The translations under genes were made by a program, and so were the position numbers. Positions 61,883 through 64,000 of a DNA stretch of 64,000 nt are shown here, one piece after another. The stretch is taken from positions 103,598 through 167,597 of the forward strand of contig NZ_RBAH01000021.1 in the NCBI RefSeq assembly GCF_003626695.1. The letters are read 5' to 3'. Source of the stretch: Paenibacillus ginsengarvi (GTDB lineage Bacteria; Bacillota; Bacilli; Paenibacillales; NBRC-103111). The notes beneath the pieces are model-generated. The model searched no databases, had not been told where the DNA came from, and saw only the letters and a list, made by a program, of their open reading frames with translations. Position 1 is the stretch's first letter; each line of letters begins with the position of its first letter.

Positions 61883-63733
61883 ATGACCCGCAATCTAATC
61901 GCTGAGAACGAACGTAATCAAGCTCTTTCGCCCCTCTCCACAGACAGCATGTCCGGAACAGAATCGGCAGACGTTGCCGGATCACAGCATGGAATCAGCA
62001 GACGCAAATTACTGACGATGCTTGGCGCAGCAGGTGTTACGGTCGCCGCTTCGCAGTTGCTGTCTGCTGGCGGAACCGCGTATGCCGACAAGGGCGGCAT
62101 TCCGAACCACGGAGCAGGAGGCGGCAATGGAAACGGCAATAATCAAGGCGGCTCCTCTTCTCCTGCAGTCACAACAAGCGATTGCATCATTCGGGTGACC
62201 ATCGCAGAGCTGCGCAGCTACACATCGCCGCAGCCAAACGAACAGTACTACGTTACGGATGCGGGTCAAGAAGGTCATTTTCGTTACGATGCTGCGGATG
62301 CAACGTCTCCCGACAACACCGGCACGGTTCTTGTCTCCACCAGCGGCGCGCGCTTCAAGCGGAACTTCGATCAGTATACGTTCAACGCAAGCTGGTTCGG
62401 CGCTAAAGGAAATGGCGTTACGAATGACACGCCGGCTCTGCAAGCGGCGATTAATGCGCTTCCTCCAGAGGGCGGTCATCTGCATATCCCGGTTACTAAC
62501 GCGTTTTATTCGCTCGAAACCGGCGGACTTTGGCTTAGTGATCGCAGCAACATTCATATCTCCTCAACCCATGCGATATTAAAGATCAAAGCGGGCGTGC
62601 CGGATACACCAAAGCTGCAGGACAGCACCTACACCACGGCAGACAACAATTTTACGCTGCTTTATTTGCAAAATTGCACCAATATGTCGATTGAAGGGCT
62701 TCAGTTGAACGGCAATATCTCCGCACGCACCGCTTATGCGGCAAGTGAAACCTGGCAGTCCTGTCTCAAAATCAAAGGCTGTACGAATGTGGTTGTGCGA
62801 GACTGCTTCATTACGGAAGGGATGACCGACGGCATTACCGTCACCGCTACGTACCAGACGACGCCGGTGCGCGAAGCATTCGTCAGCAAAAACATCCTGA
62901 TCGATTCGTGTACGGTTACAAAATGCCGCCGTAATAACATTTCACTGATCGCACAAGACGGCGTGACCGTATCGAACTGCATGGTAGATGAAGCCGGAAC
63001 CATTCAGGGGATCTCTCCGAAATGCGGTATCGATGTCGAGCCGAATCCAAACTGGGGGCTGACGAGCCAGAACATTGTGCTGCGAGGCAATACTGTTAAG
63101 CGAAGTGCCGGCGCGTACCAAGTCAGCTTTGGCGGAGCGCAGCAGCACAATATGCTGGTGGAAGGCCACACCATTCGGGATAGCGGCGGTACGGCGCTTA
63201 ATATCGAAACAGGACGAAACGATCCCTTCTGCACTAAGGTCATTGTGACCAATAACGTATTCACGAAAAACAAGTACGGCATGCGAGTAGTCGGCAAAAA
63301 CGCGGATTTGATCAGCAACAACATTTTCCTCGAAAATGAACAGATCGGCATCATTCTTTATTCCAGCGACGGTTTGCTGATTACGGGCAACAAGTTTACA
63401 CGCAACAACTATGCCGGCATTTTTAACAGTACGGCAGATGTTTCGCTAAAAATACGATGTATTTCCATTACGAACAACTGGTTTGAGGACAATGCTTCCA
63501 CCGCAGCCGCACACCACAGCTGCTCCGTGAAACTATCCGTGGCCGATGCCAACTCTCTGATCATCTTCGACAGCAACAAGCAGATCAATACAGCGTCTGC
63601 ACCGCTCAAAATGAAAGGCGTTGTTATTGATGCCGCCTGCAATGCGTTTGCAAACGGCAACATCTCGCGCGACTTGCTCGATCCGCTTCATCCGCACGAC
63701 CTGTTCGCGGGCGTTGGAAACCAATCCTTGTAA
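61883..63733 (+). CDS. Tat-exported right-handed beta-helix protein (pectate-lyase-3 type)
   Basis: This 616-residue protein has a twin-arginine signal: 38 leading residues, then S-R40-R41-K-L-L, a hydrophobic stretch and a likely cleavage after AYA near residue 68. A Gly/Asn-rich linker (GGNGNGNNQGG) follows. The body is a parallel beta-helix with the family opening FGAKGNGVTNDTPALQAAINAL (about residues 172-193) and repeated Asn-rich coils (ITGNKFTRNNYAGIF and similar). Such proteins are polygalacturonase- or lyase-like and act on plant or bacterial polysaccharides; catalytic residues could not be assigned. GGAGG precedes the ATG. Confidence 0.85.
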   Translation: MTRNLIAENERNQALSPLSTDSMSGTESADVAGSQHGISRRKLLTMLGAAGVTVAASQLLSAGGTAYADKGGIPNHGAGGGNGNGNNQGGSSSPAVTTSDCIIRVTIAELRSYTSPQPNEQYYVTDAGQEGHFRYDAADATSPDNTGTVLVSTSGARFKRNFDQYTFNASWFGAKGNGVTNDTPALQAAINALPPEGGHLHIPVTNAFYSLETGGLWLSDRSNIHISSTHAILKIKAGVPDTPKLQDSTYTTADNNFTLLYLQNCTNMSIEGLQLNGNISARTAYAASETWQSCLKIKGCTNVVVRDCFITEGMTDGITVTATYQTTPVREAFVSKNILIDSCTVTKCRRNNISLIAQDGVTVSNCMVDEAGTIQGISPKCGIDVEPNPNWGLTSQNIVLRGNTVKRSAGAYQVSFGGAQQHNMLVEGHTIRDSGGTALNIETGRNDPFCTKVIVTNNVFTKNKYGMRVVGKNADLISNNIFLENEQIGIILYSSDGLLITGNKFTRNNYAGIFNSTADVSLKIRCISITNNWFEDNASTAAAHHSCSVKLSVADANSLIIFDSNKQINTASAPLKMKGVVIDAACNAFANGNISRDLLDPLHPHDLFAGVGNQSL

Positions 63734-63785
63734 GAAAAACTACTATCGACGTACTTCAAGGATGAGCGACCGCGGTTTAGCGGAA

Positions 63786-63870
63786 GTTTCTTTTGGTAAA
63801 GAAATTCGTATTTCGTTTCGCGTTTTTCTTGGTACAGAAAGTCGCTCTTCGCTTTAATACTTTAGCGAAG
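63786..63870. repeat. Tandem imperfect hairpins after the beta-helix gene
   Basis: Two related 23-base segments at 63786 and 63822 match at 19 positions; each folds as a small hairpin (TTTCTTT-TGGT-AAAGAAA and TTTCT-N6-AGAAA). A third hairpin CTTCGCT-N10-AGCGAAG lies at 63847-63870. The half-palindrome TTAGCGGAAG just before them recalls the arrays at 21616 and 58288. The remaining bases to 64000 show no gene. Confidence 0.6.
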
Positions 63871-64000
63871 TTTAACTTTCTATCCTGAAAATTAATCGGG
63901 TGGGAGAACGCCGCTTGGAGGGTATTGTCTTTGCGCAATCCTCCGGATACGCACGTTTTTGGCAATAGGAAACCAACCCCCCTGAATTCGCTTTGGTAGT

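Overview
The window looks like chromosomal DNA of a Paenibacillus-type firmicute. Evidence: GC-rich coding sequence with strong AGGAGG ribosome sites, sigma-A promoters with 17-bp spacers, AraC regulators with membrane sensor domains beside LplA/LplB/LplC-type sugar ABC transporters, several orphan solute-binding lipoproteins, GH172- and GH109-type enzymes, and a BmrCD/YheIH-type ABC exporter pair. No rRNA, tRNA, phage module, intact insertion sequence or cas gene was seen.

Layout. 1-0.6 kb: 5' part of a Fur-box-controlled AraC regulator. 0.6-3.1 kb: a self-contained PadR/DUF1048/DrrAB-like ABC operon with promoter and terminator. 3.1-7.0 kb: two tandem ABC exporter half-molecules. 7.1-13.1 kb: sensor-AraC plus lipoprotein and two permeases for a carbohydrate. 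13.2-17.9 kb: two Gfo/Idh/MocA oxidoreductases divergent from AraC and LacI regulators. 18-23.2 kb: VOC and Nudix proteins, an AraC regulator, a GH172-family enzyme and a GH109-type NAD-dependent glycosidase. 23.4-30.1 kb: a seven-gene operon combining a sulfonate/nitrate-type ABC transporter (two permeases) with an AprA/FrdA-like flavoprotein, a 2x[4Fe-4S] ferredoxin and a nitroreductase, preceded by a promoter, an operator-like repeat and an attenuator-like hairpin. 30.3-35.1 kb: a 2-hydroxyacid dehydrogenase divergent from the heterodimeric exporter. 35.2-40.8 kb: a GHL6-type glycosidase with its binding lipoprotein and a second orphan lipoprotein. 40.8-43.5 kb: methyltransferase and serine hydrolase. 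43.5-45.7 kb: a visibly AT-richer insert (serine hydrolase, excisionase-like HTH protein, gene debris). 45.7-52.8 kb: VOC-DinB fusion, then a second LplABC-like system with divergent sensor-AraC. 52.8-58.3 kb: a 1022-residue secreted multidomain enzyme cotranscribed with a third orphan lipoprotein and facing an AraC regulator. 58.5-64 kb: P-loop kinase, GNAT and DinB proteins, then a LacI regulator and a Tat-exported beta-helix protein behind a cre-like operator.

The unifying theme is polysaccharide or glycan scavenging: secreted enzymes release sugars, lipoproteins capture them, permeases import them, and GH109/GH172/Gfo-type enzymes process them, each cluster under its own AraC or LacI regulator. 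The three family-1 lipoproteins have no permeases in the window and probably share a transporter encoded elsewhere.

The most unusual non-coding structures are two four-palindrome arrays (21.6 kb and 58.3 kb) with almost identical 30/40/30-base spacing, and a second, unrelated repeat of about 57 bases at 17.6 kb (two copies) and 35.1 kb (one copy). All positions and motifs were read by eye; family names are recognition without database searches.
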